64,000 nucleotides of DNA from Desmodus rotundus. Taxonomy: Eukaryota > Chordata > Mammalia > Chiroptera > Phyllostomidae. Shown here piece after piece: positions 12,080-25,277 of this stretch (position 1 is the stretch's first letter; the number at the start of each line of letters is the position of its first letter). The translations under genes were made by a program, and so were the position numbers. The notes under the pieces are model-generated. The model was given only the letters and a program-made list of their open reading frames with translations. It did not search any database and was not told where the DNA came from. Location: the NCBI RefSeq assembly GCF_022682495.2, contig NC_071398.1, positions 10,794,934 to 10,858,933 on the forward strand, written 5' to 3'.

Positions 12080-13883
12080 CAAAGGGCACAGAAGAGTTAT
12101 TAACACAATATTTCTGAGAGCTTACTGTCACAATTCTAGGTGCATTATGTGTATGCATGTGTGAGACTGAATAATAAACCAATTTTAAGTGGTGGAGATG
12201 TTGCAATTCATAAGTGTGGTTCTGCCTAATCATTTTCATAGTAGGATATTTCCTTACTTTGGGGGAGGGAGGCAAAAAGACACTCCTAAATGTTACAATA
12301 TGTTCATGTCCTTTTGCAAAAGAAAACACCCCCACGCAAACACAATCTCCCATTCTCCCATCCATTCCAGCACATGTCCATTTCCTCTGTGATATAAAAT
12401 TGCTCTGGGCTCAAAAATCAAATGCGTTTTGATGTCATAAGCACAAAGACAGGCACTGGGTCCATTGTCCATGTCGCTTTCTTGATGTCATTTGAATGGA
12501 CGTCATTCCAATCTCCCAGCCCGTGCAAATCCCACACTCTTGCCAAGGTGAACTCCTGGGCTGGGGGCTGCAACAGAGCTCAGGCCAGCTCTTACCCACA
12601 TCCTCATCCGGGATATTTCTGCCTGATGCGCGGCTTCTCAGGAAACCCACATCTTTCAGCTCGAGACATCTGGAAATGAAAAGGTAGCATGACTTTCCGT
12701 CAAGGATGATATTTCTCCTAATAGTGATTCAAGGCTGTTGATGCACCTGTGTGTGGGAAGAGATGTGTGTGGAGGTTTTGTGGATGCATTTGTCAAGTGA
12801 TTCCCCGGAGGGGGGAAAATGGATGCTTTGAGGTTAATCTTGCAGGCGAAGAGCTTTCCCGTCAAGCTGCAGTAGAGGCTTCTCCATGGAAATGCACGCA
12901 GAAGGCAGACCACAGAGGCAAATTGAAAAGTGTAACCCTTGCAGGATAATGTTTCTTCAAAGCAGCAAGTGTTGCTGTGCGATAAATGGGACCCTGAGTA
13001 ATACCCACAAAATATAACAGGATTCTCTGTTTGTGTTTTCATTTGGAACAGTTTTTGTCCCTTTGTCGAGCATACAAGAGACTCATTTAGCTAGTGACGA
13101 TAAATTTGACACTGTGCCATTTCTCCAAGAAAGCCCCTATTATAATCCAACTCGATGCCGATCCTATTATAATAATATAGCTGTTGTATTTCCAGCTGTT
13201 GTCAACAAAAATGACCCCTGTCGCCACAATTCATCCTGCCAGTAACCAGTCAAGTGTGCACACGTCAATTCCAAGGTGAATTCTGCTTTGAATACACCCA
13301 TTTTTCTGCATTCTGCTTGTTTGATTGAGACTGGCCAGGGTGCTGCTTGGCCTTTAACGAACAGAGGGCTCACAGTAGCATCTGCTTCTTACAACACCTT
13401 AAAGTTTCCTCCCATCAACAGTGGGACGCATACAGCCCCCCTTCCCCACATAATGAAAGCGAACATTACAAGCAAAATTAACCATCAAGAACTTTACACC
13501 ATCAGGTTAGAGGTTCCAGCCTGCTGACAAACGAAGATAAAAGGTCTTCGAGAAAATAAGACGTTTGGGGGTCTGGGGCAGTGCAGCTCTGTTAGCTGGG
13601 CTATCCGTTTTTATGAGCAAGTCAGCACACTGGTTCTGCACATTACTCAGAAAGAAAAATGCTGGCGCCAACACCCCGAGCAGGAAAACAAAGGTTTGGT
13701 GCAGCACGACGATGTGCAGGCTGGAACAGGGAAGCCTCTCACGATGGGGACACCACCAGGCCCGTTTGCACAGACTGCCCTGCAGGACGTTTCCAGAGAA
13801 TAAGCACTACAGCAGCAGGTGGAGACACGGGGCGGCGGCGCCTTCGCCAACAGCAGAGATCACTACCACCTTCCAACTTTTTA
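12080..13883. other. Repeat-poor intronic segment
   Basis: No repeat family or exon was recognised. Composition is more GC-balanced than elsewhere, which produces many small open frames on both strands, none with a recognisable protein. The part at 12780-12960 looks unusually non-repetitive and is flagged as a candidate conserved noncoding element. Confidence 0.4.
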
Positions 13884-14117
13884 AGGTATGAATAACATAT
13901 GCATGTATGTATGTATGTATTTCTAAGGAGAAGGAAGGAGAAGGAGAAGGAGAGGAACACTGATGTGTGAGAGAAACATTAATCAGTTGCCTCTCTCATA
14001 CACCTCGATGAAGGACTGAACCCACAACTCAGGCATGTGCCCTGACTGGGAATTGAACCAGTGACCTTGTGCTTTGCGGAAAGACTCAACCAGCTGAGCC
14101 ACACTGGTCCGGGCCAT
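13884..14117 (-). mobile_element. VES SINE
   Basis: It is a reverse-oriented VES: purine-rich body (13925-13960), 'catgtgccctgactgggaat', 'tgaaccagtgaccttgtgct' and 'caaccagctgagccacactg'. An 8-base flank, 13876-13883 and 14124-14131, may be the target-site duplication. A (GTAT)n microsatellite at 13903-13920 lies in its tail. Confidence 0.88.
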
Positions 14118-16522
14118 CTTCAGACTTTTTATTTGACCTTCTAGCCACCCTGATCCAAGTTCAGTATGTACAACCCACAGACAGAGTGCCTGGCATTATC
14201 CTCTGACGATGTCTTACTTAAACATCCCCACACACCGAAGATCAGAGGCCTCACAGGTCTAGCAACACCGCAACTGCCTTCATTATTTCCATAAAACTCA
14301 CCCCTTTCCCCCACCTTCCCTCACCCTCCTTATTAACTTTCCCAAGTATTAGGTGATACAGGGGTAATGGTGTGGTGCAGGCATTGCCATGGAAACCATC
14401 TGTGGTTGTTATTGAATACGAGAGCAATAATTTCCCAGGACCTGTACAACTTGTTGATATTTAAATTATTACTTACTAGAAGCTGAAGCCTCTGGCCCTG
14501 AGTTTTTTTAAATGTCACAACATAGCCATTATTTTTTAGATTTATGGAACAATACTCCAGGGTACCTGTGTACCCGACTGGCGTGTACTGCTAGAGGTTT
14601 GTTTGTTTGCTTGTCCCCCAACACCCCCACCCCCAGTTACAACAGAGCCTAGATTACACAGAGAGAAATAACTGCGAGCAGCCAATGCATTCTTCTCCCC
14701 ATCTCTAACGGACTCCACACTGTTTAACACCCAAGTGTCTGGAAGGGCTCCAAGCACATCCCCCCAGTGGGAAAGATGGCCTAAGTCATAGCAGTATTTT
14801 TTTTTCACTTTTTTATTTAATGAAAGAAGACAAATGCTACATATCCAAACCTCCAAGGGACACTTTAGGGGGTCTTTGAAAGAGGAAGAGGATTTAAACA
14901 TGAATGATTACAAATTGCAGCTGGGTTCTTTAACCCTGTGTATGGAGAATTCTTCCCTAACCAAGTTCCAGCAGAAATAACAGTACACGGTACCCCTCAC
15001 ACATAAGCAGCAAGATGAGAATCCCCTTCCTTCGAGAAACTTCTGCTCTGAATGTCTGTTGGTTAACGAGGAAAGTTATGTTGGGGTGACAACTGGAGAT
15101 CAAATCCTTCCTTTTTGCTGGGGATCAATCTTGTGACTGAGCAAAGCCAACTGAATATGGGACAGAGGCAGCAAGGGCTTGCCATGTCACTTCAGAAACC
15201 TCTCTTTAAAAACACGTGGGGCAGCACACGGTGAAACCCTAAACCATCACGTGAACTTCTGCTTTTGCAAAGGCCTCCCCGCTACTCCCTGGGGGTTCTC
15301 TTCACGTGCCAGCACTCAGCTTGCAGTGAAAGGCTGCTGCCAAATGCTGCCGGTTCCAAATGGGATGTATTACGGGAACAGGGACAGATTCTTAACAGCA
15401 TCAGGCAAACGGACAGCCCAGAAGCGGATCCTGTTGTTTCCCTGGCGCTCTGATTTGGGACGTAGGCTAGGGAAATAAAATTCGGTTTCCATATTCTGTT
15501 CTGGAGCAGTTAGAGGGATAAACAGTTTTGTCACTTAATGAAACATCCATACACACTCAACATGTTGTTTTTCAAATGAGCCTGAAAGTTTCTGGAACAA
15601 TTAAACCCTTCAGAAAATGCATTTGAGCACACAGATGTCTTCTATTCATCCGTGCATCGTTGCGGCGAACATCTGTAATGTGCATCGGGTGAGAGATGGA
15701 AAATATCGCACGAAAATGTGTAACTGTGAAGTCTCAGCCATGTTTACTATGCACAGGAGAAAAGCACCTTCTGCAACCCTCACCAAAAACACCGGGACAC
15801 AGGCCTACCCACTGCTTCTGCAAACAGATAACGAGGACGATGGGAGGCCTGCTTGTGAAAACTGATAAGCTCTCTGTTTTTACAGTTCCATGTGTATCCA
15901 CAAAGCCTTTCAGAATCAGAAGGACTGTTTTAGAACACAAAAGGAAAAGGGCATATTTTCTTTTTCTTAGGGAGCCTCTTTGCAGCAATCGAGCCTTTGC
16001 TCATCGGTTACCTATGGTATGAAATCCTCTAAATGCTCCAGAAGTAAACCAGCATCATTGGTGCTCTAGATGGGCAGCTGCTTCCATCCTGAACTTACAA
16101 AATGATGCTGCCAGGGGCACCGCAGGCGCCTTCTACGATGCGTCAGGGTCGCAGGAGGCGCGCACTTCATTCATTCTGTTTCATTATAGACACTCGTTCA
16201 TTCCGTCTCACAAGGCTACTTGCTTAGCGTGTCCTGAGTGCGGAGCATCGAGGCAGATGTGGGTACCAGGACATGCAGCAGGGTCAGAGTTTGTGTCCTG
16301 AAGTTCATTTTAGCAATGCTTCCACACGGGTTTGCGCTATTACTGGAAACTGGAAGTCTTTGTTAAACGAACCTCTAGAAGACACCAACATGTTGTAGTA
16401 GAAAACACATACATACTACAATTATAATGTCAGAAGTTTTTGTTCATGTTATAAGGCTGAGATCACATTCTACATCAATGACTTGTCACTCTCAGGAAAC
16501 AAGCATTTTTTTTTTTAACATG
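14118..16522. other. Intronic sequence without recognised genes
   Basis: This is unique-looking intron 3 sequence. Frames of 80-120 codons exist on both strands (for example 14542-14901 minus, 15179-15478 plus, 15696-16022 plus), but none shows a domain, a splice-bounded exon or a retrocopy signature. Confidence 0.4.
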
Positions 16523-16538
16523 AAGACTCAGTGTACTG

Positions 16539-16731
16539 CCCTGGCTGGTGTGACTCTGGATTGTGCACCGGCCTGCGAACCAAAGGGTCGCTGGTTCAAT
16601 TCCCAGTCAGGGTTCATGCCTGGGTTGCAGGTCAGGTCCCCTGTAGGGACGCTCCAGAGGCAACCACACATTGTGTTTCTCTACCTCTCTTTCTCCCCTG
16701 CTTCCCCTCTGTCTAAAAATTAAAAAAAGAA
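16539..16731 (+). mobile_element. VES SINE
   Basis: It is a shorter VES subtype with 'ccctggctggtgtgactctg', 'cgctggttcaattcccagtc', 'catgcctgggttgcaggtca', a C/T-rich body and a short A-rich tail. The target-site duplication of 14 bases at 16523-16536 and 16732-16745 matches at 13. Confidence 0.92.
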
Positions 16732-17039
16732 AAGACTCAGTTTACCAATCTAAAAAGTAGGAGTGATACCACCTACTTCCTACTCTTATTCTGAGGCTTC
16801 CTAAAGATAACATACACCCAGTGACCCCTGGGGGAGGGGACAGTGAGTGCAGCCACAGCCGGGGCTATCTAGGGCACACCACTTTAGTTGAGTGAATCTG
16901 AGGCCATGATGCTGGAGAAAAAATATATACAACCACTGTAGTAGCTGTTCATTTTTTTTTATTCTTATGAATAAGTTTAATTAATCTAGTTAAAAGCCAG
17001 ACTTTTAAAAATGGCAATAGTGTGGGTGTGGCTCACCTC

Positions 17040-17205
17040 TCTTGCCCCAACCCACAACTCTATTAAGGTATAACTGACAAAAAAAAAATATTGTAATATC
17101 TTTAAACTGGTGTATCATGTGATGATTTGCTATAGGAATACATTATGAAATAATTACCACAATCCAGTAAATTAACACATCCATCACCTCACACAGTTGT
17201 GGGTT
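17040..17205 (+). mobile_element. Old LINE-1 3' UTR fragment
   Basis: The 'tacattatgaaataattacc', 'acaatccagtaaattaacac' and 'atccatcacctcacac' order is that of an old L1M 3' UTR. It has no coding content. Confidence 0.6.
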
Positions 17206-17214
17206 TGTTTGGGT

Positions 17215-18169
17215 TTTTTTTCCCTTAAATGTGAAAGACAAAATGAGTAACTGTCCTACTGAATGCAAACCTGGCTGAGGGAAAAGCCACTGCACCTTCG
17301 GGCTATTGGAAAACACAACAGGTTTTACTGGGCAATCATTACAGAGCTACAGTTTCAAGGAGACTTTTAAAAAATAGGTATTCACTAACTCACCCGCAAC
17401 ATGCCATCCTGTCCCTGGCACCATCCATAATGTGGCTAAATGGGAGGTGGGTTGGGCTTATCTCCTGTTGGGGCCCTTTATGGAGCTCCTGCTATGTGTC
17501 AAGCCTTCTTGGAGGCACCTAAGAAACTTCCCCGTTAGAAGATTCCTGCTTTCTTGAAGGGCAGACCAGTGGGAAGGCAGAAAGTCAAACACTTCACTAA
17601 GGAGTGTGGAGGTGGAAGGAAGACTCTGGGTAACACAGGCAGGGCAGCTAGAACAGCTAAAGCAAGGTGCAGCAGGAGGAGATTGGATTTGGATTAGATT
17701 AAGATGCCGAGATAAGATTTAAGAAAAAGGACCCTCTTGAGTCAAAGTTCAGAGGTGGGGTTGTAAATCAGGAAGAATCCCCACAAAAGAGGTTAATTGG
17801 TTTGGAGATGACCAAAAGAAAATGGAAAGTTAGACAAGGATTTTACACAGCTCTTTTGCACCCATCACGGGAGTTTTCTAACCTTCCTGACTATTTCTTT
17901 TACCCACACCCTTGCTCAAGTGAGAGCGTTCTTCTGCTTCCCCAACCTGTGCCCCTAGTTTGTTCAGATACAGGTTAAGATGTAGTCATTCCCAAGCTCA
18001 ATCGTTTCCTCTTCCGAACTCTAAAAATACTTTATTTGACTGTCTCTGGGGGCAGCTTTTACTTTTACATATAAATTGCAGTGCATACAGACTTTTCCCC
18101 TTCGGAGGAAAACAATATTCATCCTTATTCTCTTGACTTTCCCATCTAATCCTCCTCTCCAGAATTAAC
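17215..18169. other. Intronic sequence without recognised genes
   Basis: No gene, RNA gene or clear repeat was seen in this stretch. Confidence 0.35.
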
Positions 18170-18179
18170 CCATTCCTCC

Positions 18180-18376
18180 CTTTTTTCTGTCTTATTTATT
18201 GATTTTAGAGAGACAGAGGAAGGGGAGAGGGAGAGAGAGAAAGACATCAATTTGTGGTTCCACTTGCTTATGCATGCATTTGTTGATTCTTGTTTGTGCC
18301 CTGACCAGGGGTCATACCCGCAAACCTGTATATCAGGATGACACTCTAACCCACTGAGCTTCCCAGCCAGGGCCAT
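18180..18376 (-). mobile_element. VES SINE
   Basis: It is a reverse VES: 'tatttattgattttagagag', purine-rich body, 'tgtgccctgaccaggggtca' and 'cactgagcttcccagccagg'. It is bracketed by an exact 10-base target-site duplication, 18170-18179 and 18377-18386. Confidence 0.93.
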
Positions 18377-18429
18377 CCATTCCTCCTTACTGTAGTCTCA
18401 CCCCTTATTTTCACATCACAAGCACAGCC

Positions 18430-18562
18430 CTACATTGTCCTAGTTGTACAAGTGCTAAGAACAATGTCTGCTATAAAATATTTATTCATTTAATCTTTGC
18501 AACAAGCCTTTGAGCATCTGTTATGATTACCTCCAGTCAAAGAGAAGGGAAGAAAGCCTGTA
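18430..18562 (-). mobile_element. MIR-like fragment
   Basis: The 'tttattcatttaatctttgc aacaagcctttgagcatctg' pattern followed by 'gattacctccagtcaaagag' matches the reverse MIR tail. Confidence 0.5.
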
Positions 18563-19649
18563 TTCAAAACCAGTTAGAGAAGTTCCCAAATTGGTCTTTG
18601 TAACCACTGCACAAACACTATACTGACTCTGAATTTTACACCTTAAAGTGCATGAGACATGGCCCACTATTTTTATATTGCTCTCTCGCATGTAAACATT
18701 TGTTAAATAATTAAGTGAATAAATGAATGAATAAATAGTTATTTTCTTTAGGGAGGCATATTCAGAAATTAATAAGGCAAGTTGGCCCACTGATATTTTA
18801 AATTATGTGTTAATTCTATTGTTTTGTCTCGTTTTCATACACAAAATAATTAGACAAGAAACCAGAGGAATTTTTCCTCCTCTTAGGACGGTGGTCATGA
18901 TCTTGTTTCCCTTTCAATGGGTCTACTTTTGCAGCTTTAATGTAAACGAAAGCTAGTATACATCAAACTCTTATAGGAGCTCATAAAAATTTCCTATTGA
19001 CTAATGACTTTATTTGGTTGCGGGGGGTGGGGAGTTTAGAAGGTGGAAAGTACATAAAATCCCTCCCAGGGACTAGGAAGAAGGGCAAAGATGGTAAGTT
19101 CCATGGGTGACAGCCTGCAACCTGTTTAGGTTTACAATCCTGCATCATGGATGGATGCAGCCACATCCATGAAGGCTCATCAGTAAAAGCCCAAGTCTGA
19201 AAACTGAGCATGCAAGGTAAGTTTATCACAGAGTGAATGAGTAGCCTCAGGGCAGCCTGGCAGAGAACTTGAGCAGGAGATTCCATTAGAGCATGCGTCA
19301 GCAGAACCATTGGATGGTGAAGGGCAGTAGCGATGGTCCACGGCAGAGGCGGCAGGGAACGGTGGAGGGCTAGACTCTCCTTCCACGATGATAGAGCCTG
19401 AAATCTGATAGATCATTTCTTGGTATGAGTAAATCCCTGTAGATTTTGTTAGGATCCACAAGAATAAGGATTGTCTATCTTGCTAGTATGTGCTTGAGGA
19501 AATTCTACTTAAACTGGAGAAAACAAATCAAGATAGCATTTCTTGAATTTGAACTATTTCTTGTTAGCTGTCCCACTAACATTACATAGGGAAGTTCCTT
19601 AATTCCTATGGGGGGAAATCATAAACTGGAGACTACTGAGTGCATTTCT

Positions 19650-19985
19650 GTGCCCACCCCCAACTCACATGTTGAAATTCTGAGCCCTATTAGGATAGCA
19701 TTAGGAGAAGGTACCTTTGGGAGGTAATTAGGTCATGAGGATGGAGCCCTCATATTAGTATCAGTGTGCTCTCAAGGAGAGAAGAAAGAGGTTCCTTCTC
19801 TCTGCTCTCCATTGGGTGAGGACACAGCAAGAAGACAGCCATTTGCAAGCTGGGAAGCAGGTCCCGAAGACCCCCAGGTCTTGGACTTGCCAGCCTCCAG
19901 TATAGTGAGAAATAAATGTTCATTGTTTAAGCCACCCAGATGATGGTAATTTTTTGTAGCAGCCAAAACTAAGGCACAGAGTGTT
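19650..19985 (+). mobile_element. MaLR/MLT1-type LTR fragment
   Basis: It shows 'ctcacatgttgaaattctga', 'gggaggtaattaggtcatga', 'gtgaggacacagcaagaaga', 'gtgagaaataaatgttcatt' and 'gtttaagccacccagatgat'. This is an old ERVL-MaLR LTR related to the one at 3760-4108. The region between the VES at 18.2 kb and this LTR shows no gene. Confidence 0.78.
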
Positions 19986-20254
19986 ACCATCTCCAATTAC
20001 CAGGGTTCAGATTATCATTTAAGACACTAGCGTTAAAGTCAAACTCCATTTGATTCAAAGTCAACACTTCTTCTACTCTTTTTTTTTTTTTTAGAAAGAG
20101 GAGGCATATAGTATTTGTATTCTGGTATTAGTATATTTTAAATTAAATTTTACTTCTTACGAAAGCAGTGCTTTCATTCTAGAAAGAGTTAGTGAGATAT
20201 CACCTGGTCATAATTCCAAATTCTAGTTGGGACATTGTACTAATTACAATGTTA

Positions 20255-20440
20255 ATTAGTGTTACCATTAATTATTTCTGACTATATGCTACATAATAGG
20301 CAGGGTTATGTAACTTCCCTTGTGCACTTTCACACTCCAAATATACATATTAAGTGGATGCTATCTCTGTTTTTAGATGGGGAAACAGGCTCAAAGAAGC
20401 TGAATAAATGCATTAAAACATACAGTTGATACTATTCTAA
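20255..20440 (-). mobile_element. MIR SINE
   Basis: Words such as 'gatggggaaacaggctcaaa' and 'gaagctgaataaatgcatta' in the expected order mark a reverse MIR. Confidence 0.6.
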
Positions 20441-21319
20441 CTCAATCTCGTTTTCCCCTTAAACCTAGAGTGTTGAACTTGAAGTTCTGGTGCCTTCCTA
20501 TAAACAGTCAAGGTTACCCATCTATCCAAAACCTAACCATACAACTAAGAAATCCACACATGTATAATCCTTATATATAACCAAAAATGTGAAGGCTACT
20601 ATTAGAAAATTTGCCTTGGTAGAGAATCTTCACCTCAAAGAAAATTAATAATTTGATTTGAAATTAAGTTGATTTGCATCGATTCCTAACCCCATCCTTT
20701 GTACCTCGGGTGTGACCAGCTTGTTGCTGGATGTAGGAATTCCCGGATGCCAGTTAAGAGCCTGTGTTCTTTCCCCCAGATCATCCGAAAAGATGCATGA
20801 AAGGAAAGGGACTTCTCCAGTTGTACTTGAAGACGTTCAGTGTGGTCATATTAAACAAGCAGAGCACATCAGAAAAGCAACAACACTGGAAAAATAGGTG
20901 AGACCTGGATACCTGTTTGCCTGGAAACCATTGGGAAAAAAATGTATTGGTGACTCTACCTGCCTAACTAAACTATTGGCAAAAACAAAAGAATACATGA
21001 AAGGCTAGGCATTAAGTTTACAAAAAGTGACTAAAAATTTGCCATCATCTTAAGGGTTTTTTTGTTTGTTTGTTTGTTTTTCAGATTGGGAGGATGAAAA
21101 AGGAAAGAAGAGGAAGAGTGAGATACAGAGAAATGGGCCGATTGGTTATACTTTAGTCCTGAGGCAGCACTGACCGATGTGATGTGGACCGTGCCTTTAA
21201 GTAGTTTAACCAAATATTAGCAGCAAGATTGCTATTTTACTTCTTCATCTTGCTCTTTCATTCCTTGTTTACTTCTTTCTTTCTGTTTGCTTTCCCTTCC
21301 TCAGTGTCTTCTGCTCATT

Positions 21320-21455
21320 CGGTAGATGTTTATTGATTGCTGTACACCTTCTAGCTGTGCTTGGCCCTGGGATATGAAAAACAAAGACGGACCCTTCCTG
21401 GCCTTCAGTGAGTTCACAGCCTGCCAGGGGGAGAGGCATGGAAGGAAATGTCACT
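21320..21455 (+). mobile_element. Ancient interspersed repeat (L2/MIR-type)
   Basis: The 'gtagatgtttattgattgct', 'ggccctgggatatgaaaaac' and 'gtgagttcacagcctgccag' series follows a common old mammalian repeat. Family assignment is uncertain. Confidence 0.45.
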
Positions 21456-22229
21456 GCGCGCAGCCTGTAGCTAAGATGCATCCAAGAGGCGGTGTGTATA
21501 CAGAGGATACTGGCCTCCAGTCCCGCTGGGGGAAAGCGAAGGGCAGGTGAAAGGTGGGTAGATGAACCCTTCCCTGGTGGTGTGACATGACAAGCAGATT
21601 AAGTTCAAGGATATTCTATAATTTCAGGATGTTGACTTGGCCATGAGAAATGAATAGTGTGCATGGCTGTGTGTAGGTATGTGAAGGTTTTCATATTCCA
21701 TCCCCAAATGGGGATTACATTAAAGTAAGTCTTCTTCCAAAATTGGGTACCATTTAGAAAACAACTCAAAATACATCAATTTATTTGTACAACACATTTG
21801 GTGATTATCAATTTTATTTAGATTTACTTACATTTTTAATCATGATGCCCTACTGGGAAAGAGTGATTTTGGTAGGCATTAACAAAGGTGAAAGCAAAAT
21901 TTAGCAGATTTGAAAGGCACACAGAGAATTCTGGGGAGTATTGATTACACTACCAACTTTGTTTTAAAAATAACTGAAATGATAAAATAAAGTATTTCCC
22001 TCAGTTCAGTTATATCTCCACTTTCAATTCTTCCTAGTTACCATATTTAAGAATCTTAGGTGAAATAGGAGAAAAGACTGCATACACTTGCCAGTTGAAT
22101 TTTATAACATCTGTGCCTTTCCAGCTCTGTTTTATAACATCTGTGAATTTTTCCCTTTTAACATTTCTACTACCTTTGTGTTTACCCTTTGGGCTAATTT
22201 GTAGTTGACCCCAGTAATAGAGCCCTTTT

Positions 22230-22530
22230 AACCAACATTTTGTAACAGACAACCATTGATTTAGTGTTCTTGCAGAATGCCTTAAAAATCAATGCACCCA
22301 GAAGAAGGAGCTGGTAGGACTTCATAATATCACATCTCATTTTTATCACAAATTTCCAATTTACCAAGTTCCTGTCTCATTATTTATACCAGACAGGGCC
22401 TGCTGATGAGATACATAACCCGCTCAGTCCCTTTTGGCAATCCATTTATAACTGAAGCACAATTAATATCTTTACAGCTGTTCTCCAGGCAGAAAGAAAA
22501 ATGTGGCAGTGAGTATTTTGTACACGTTTG
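22230..22530. other. Candidate conserved noncoding stretch
   Basis: This is repeat-free sequence with balanced composition and AT-rich transcription-factor-like words such as 'cataacccgctcagtccc' and 'acaattaatatctttacagc'. Its appearance is the only evidence; conservation was not measured. Confidence 0.25.
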
Positions 22531-23037
22531 ACTATAAATGTGTGGAATGAGGAGCACCAGGATATAGCCAAAAACCAGTGGAATCTGGGCTTTTCTTATT
22601 TTTGAATTCCCCAGAGAGATGTTTCCAGATCTACTTCATACAGGAGGGGAAGCTACCTTTACAAGCTCTCCAGATTTCCCAAGAAAATAACTAGGAATCA
22701 GAGTAATCATTAAACACAAATTTCACACATGATGCTCCTAAAAAGGAGAAGCATAAAGGGAAATATCACAATTCTATAGTTCCGTATCATTCTAACTTCT
22801 AAGTTTTTAATCCATAGTTAATCTCCTGTTTTACATTCACACATCAGTCTTTCCTTTTAATTAGCTACTGAACATTCCTATGAGATACAGAGGAACTGCT
22901 ATGTTCCTGGCCCAAGTATTCACCTGACGCAACTATGTAGACCTCATGCAAACCCTAAAAATGGGATTTAGATCACTTTTAGATTCCTAAAAATTGGTAG
23001 CAATAACTGGGTATCAATAAATGTTTGGTTTTTATTT

Positions 23038-23265
23038 TATTTATTTTTATTTTTTGTTGGATTTATTGGGCTGACATTGGTTAATAAAACCATACAGGTT
23101 TCAAGTGCACAGCTCAGGAAAACATCGCCTGCACACTCCATTGCGTACTCACACCCAAAGTCAAGTCTCCTTCCATCCCCACGTATCTCCCCTTCGCCCA
23201 CTGTCCAGCTGCCACCTGCTTCCCTTCGCCTCTGGCTATCGCCACAGTGTAGTCTGTATCTATGT
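23038..23265 (-). mobile_element. LINE-1 3' end, minus orientation
   Basis: Starting in a T-rich run, the sequence 'gatttattgggctgacattg gttaataaaa', 'ccatacaggtttcaagtgca' and 'cacacccaaagtcaagtctc' is the reverse complement of a bat/laurasiatherian L1 3' UTR. The element is 5'-truncated to the UTR. Confidence 0.8.
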
Positions 23266-23269
23266 GCTA

Positions 23270-23345
23270 CATGTAAATATATACACACACAGAGGTATAC
23301 ACATATATACATACATGTGTGTACTCACATATATGTATTTGCTTA
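23270..23345. repeat. Degenerate (CA)n/(TA)n simple repeat
   Basis: Alternating purine-pyrimidine words rich in ATACAC and CATATA sit just past the LINE-1 UTR. Confidence 0.6.
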
Positions 23346-23447
23346 CTCCTTTCATCAACTCAGTAACAGATGCGTTTTCCATGTGTATACTTGTAGTGTA
23401 ATTATATAGCAAGCACACTGATAGTACAGCCGGACAAACAAAACACA

Positions 23448-23512
23448 TATTTAGATAGACAGATAGATAGATAAATGATAGATAAATAAGTAGATAGATA
23501 CATAGATATTCA
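23448..23512 (+). repeat. (GATA)n-type microsatellite
   Basis: Imperfect repeats of tagatagataga and gataaat units cover about 65 bases. Confidence 0.75.
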
Positions 23513-24084
23513 AAATATTTGACTTAGTCGTTTCATCGTTTGGAAGTTGCCCTAAAGTAATACTCTAAAACATGAGCAAACCTTTTTTTCTTTTGCTACA
23601 TTCTGATAGAACAAATAAATAGTTAAAAGCAGTTAGAATATCATTAGTAATAGTTATAGTAATGGTAAATATTTAAATGGTAAAAAAGCTAGATATAAAA
23701 TAGAATATGCAAAATGGGAAAAAAAAAGAAAAATAAGAGCAAAAATACTGACTGCAAAGGGAACAGGAAAACTAAAATGTTTGGGTCACTAGCTTGGGTT
23801 CCCGGAACCAAGCCGGTTGTAACGGCAGAGGTGCGATGAGAGCTGCGACATGCTATGGGCTGTGTATCCCATAACGTGCACTATTCTATACTGGTCCCGT
23901 GCGACCGAAACACACAGGAGTCAAGAGCTCTTTGAGAATCAGAATCGGAAGGCGGTCACTGGCCATACTTTGAACCTACCAAACAAAGTACAAGACGTCA
24001 GAAAATGGAGATCTGTCCAGTTGCTCCGGATGAATGATTCCCCTACCAGGACCAGAGTCCCCTTGGGAGGCTGTACGGAAAATG

Positions 24085-24188
24085 CAGACAGATTCCCAGG
24101 CCCTGTCCCAGGGAAACCAAATCAGAAGTCAGAGGAGGGGGCGAGAAATCTACTTCACAACACACTGGCCCCTGGAACAGTTGTGTTT
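24085..24188 (+). mobile_element. MER5A-like hAT fragment
   Basis: The 'aatgcagacagattcccagg', 'ccctgtcccagggaaaccaa' and 'atcagaagtcagaggagggg' order matches the middle of the nonautonomous hAT-Charlie element MER5A. An overlapping 115-codon frame (23850-24197) is not a gene. Confidence 0.5.
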
Positions 24189-25060
24189 GTGAGTTAGAAA
24201 GAGAAAGGGGTGCTTCCACCCTTCAGAAGATTTTATGTCATTTCCAGTTGTAATTACAAAAGCAATACATACTGGGAAACACGACTCTTTTTAGTAGGTG
24301 ACTCAATGAGACACCTTAGAAGGCACAGAAGTGAGAAGGCTAGGCTTTTAGGGCTGTGCAAGGAAGTGCTAGGGAGTTAATTAGCACCTGAATTCCAACA
24401 GTATGATTTAGCACAGATTGGGCATCCACCACTGAAAAGCTACCGGGAGAGCCTGGAGCACTGCTGAAGGTAACAACCTAAACTTCACTTTCGTAAGTAT
24501 TACACCAATGTAATTTTTCTGCAGTACCAAGGCATGAGGACACTTCTAATTCTCTAAATAGAGAGCAGCTTGTATGCCTATGCCCGTTTGTTTTTCATGG
24601 AACTAAATGATGAATACAGTTGCTAATATTAGATAGATAATAAAAAGATGAGCTATTTAAAGGAGTACCAGAGTGTCTAGTAGACTCTTAATTTACATAA
24701 AGAAGCCTGAGGTAGGCTGCATTTCCCCCTGCACCTTTATGTGCTGGCACACCCTTCCCCCACAGGCTGGCGCTGTCCCTAGAAGGAATGAAGTCTTCTG
24801 AACTGCCAACCACATGGGCCACTTAATGACGACTGCTACTGAGAGCAGGTCCCACATGAAATCCCCAAATCGCCCACACCAAGGACTTCCGACAGAACGG
24901 CATGTGCACCAACTTGTCTCTTCCCTGTAACTAAGTAGTTGTGTGACCCAGAGAACACCCTCCTCACGGTTTCTACACTGGGTACTTCCAAATATGGTCT
25001 CCAGTCAACACCAGGAGTCCCACTTGGAAAATTATCTTAACCAACCCCAAGGATGTGATT

Positions 25061-25277
25061 TTTTCTTTTTAAAGATTTTATTTATTTATTTTTAGAGAGA
25101 GGGGAAGGGAGGGAGAAAGGGAGGGAGAGAAACATCAATGTGTGGTTGCCTCTTGCACTCCCCCCTACTGGGGACCTGGCCCGTAATCCAGGCACATGCC
25201 GTGACTGGGAATCGAACCGGCAACACTTTGGTTCACCGGCCAGCACTCAATCCACTGAGCCACACCAGCCAGGGCTA
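25061..25277 (-). mobile_element. VES SINE
   Basis: It is a reverse VES with T-rich start, 'attttatttatttatttt', purine-rich body, 'tggggacctggcccgtaatc', 'gtgactgggaatcgaaccgg' and 'ccactgagccacaccagcca'. The target-site duplication 25052-25060 and 25279-25287 matches at 8 of 9 bases. The intact B box suggests a young copy. Confidence 0.93.

Noticed and set aside
23270..23512. Tandem repeats examined as a possible CRISPR-like array
   Set aside because: The units are short CA/TA and GATA microsatellites without uniform repeats and unique spacers.
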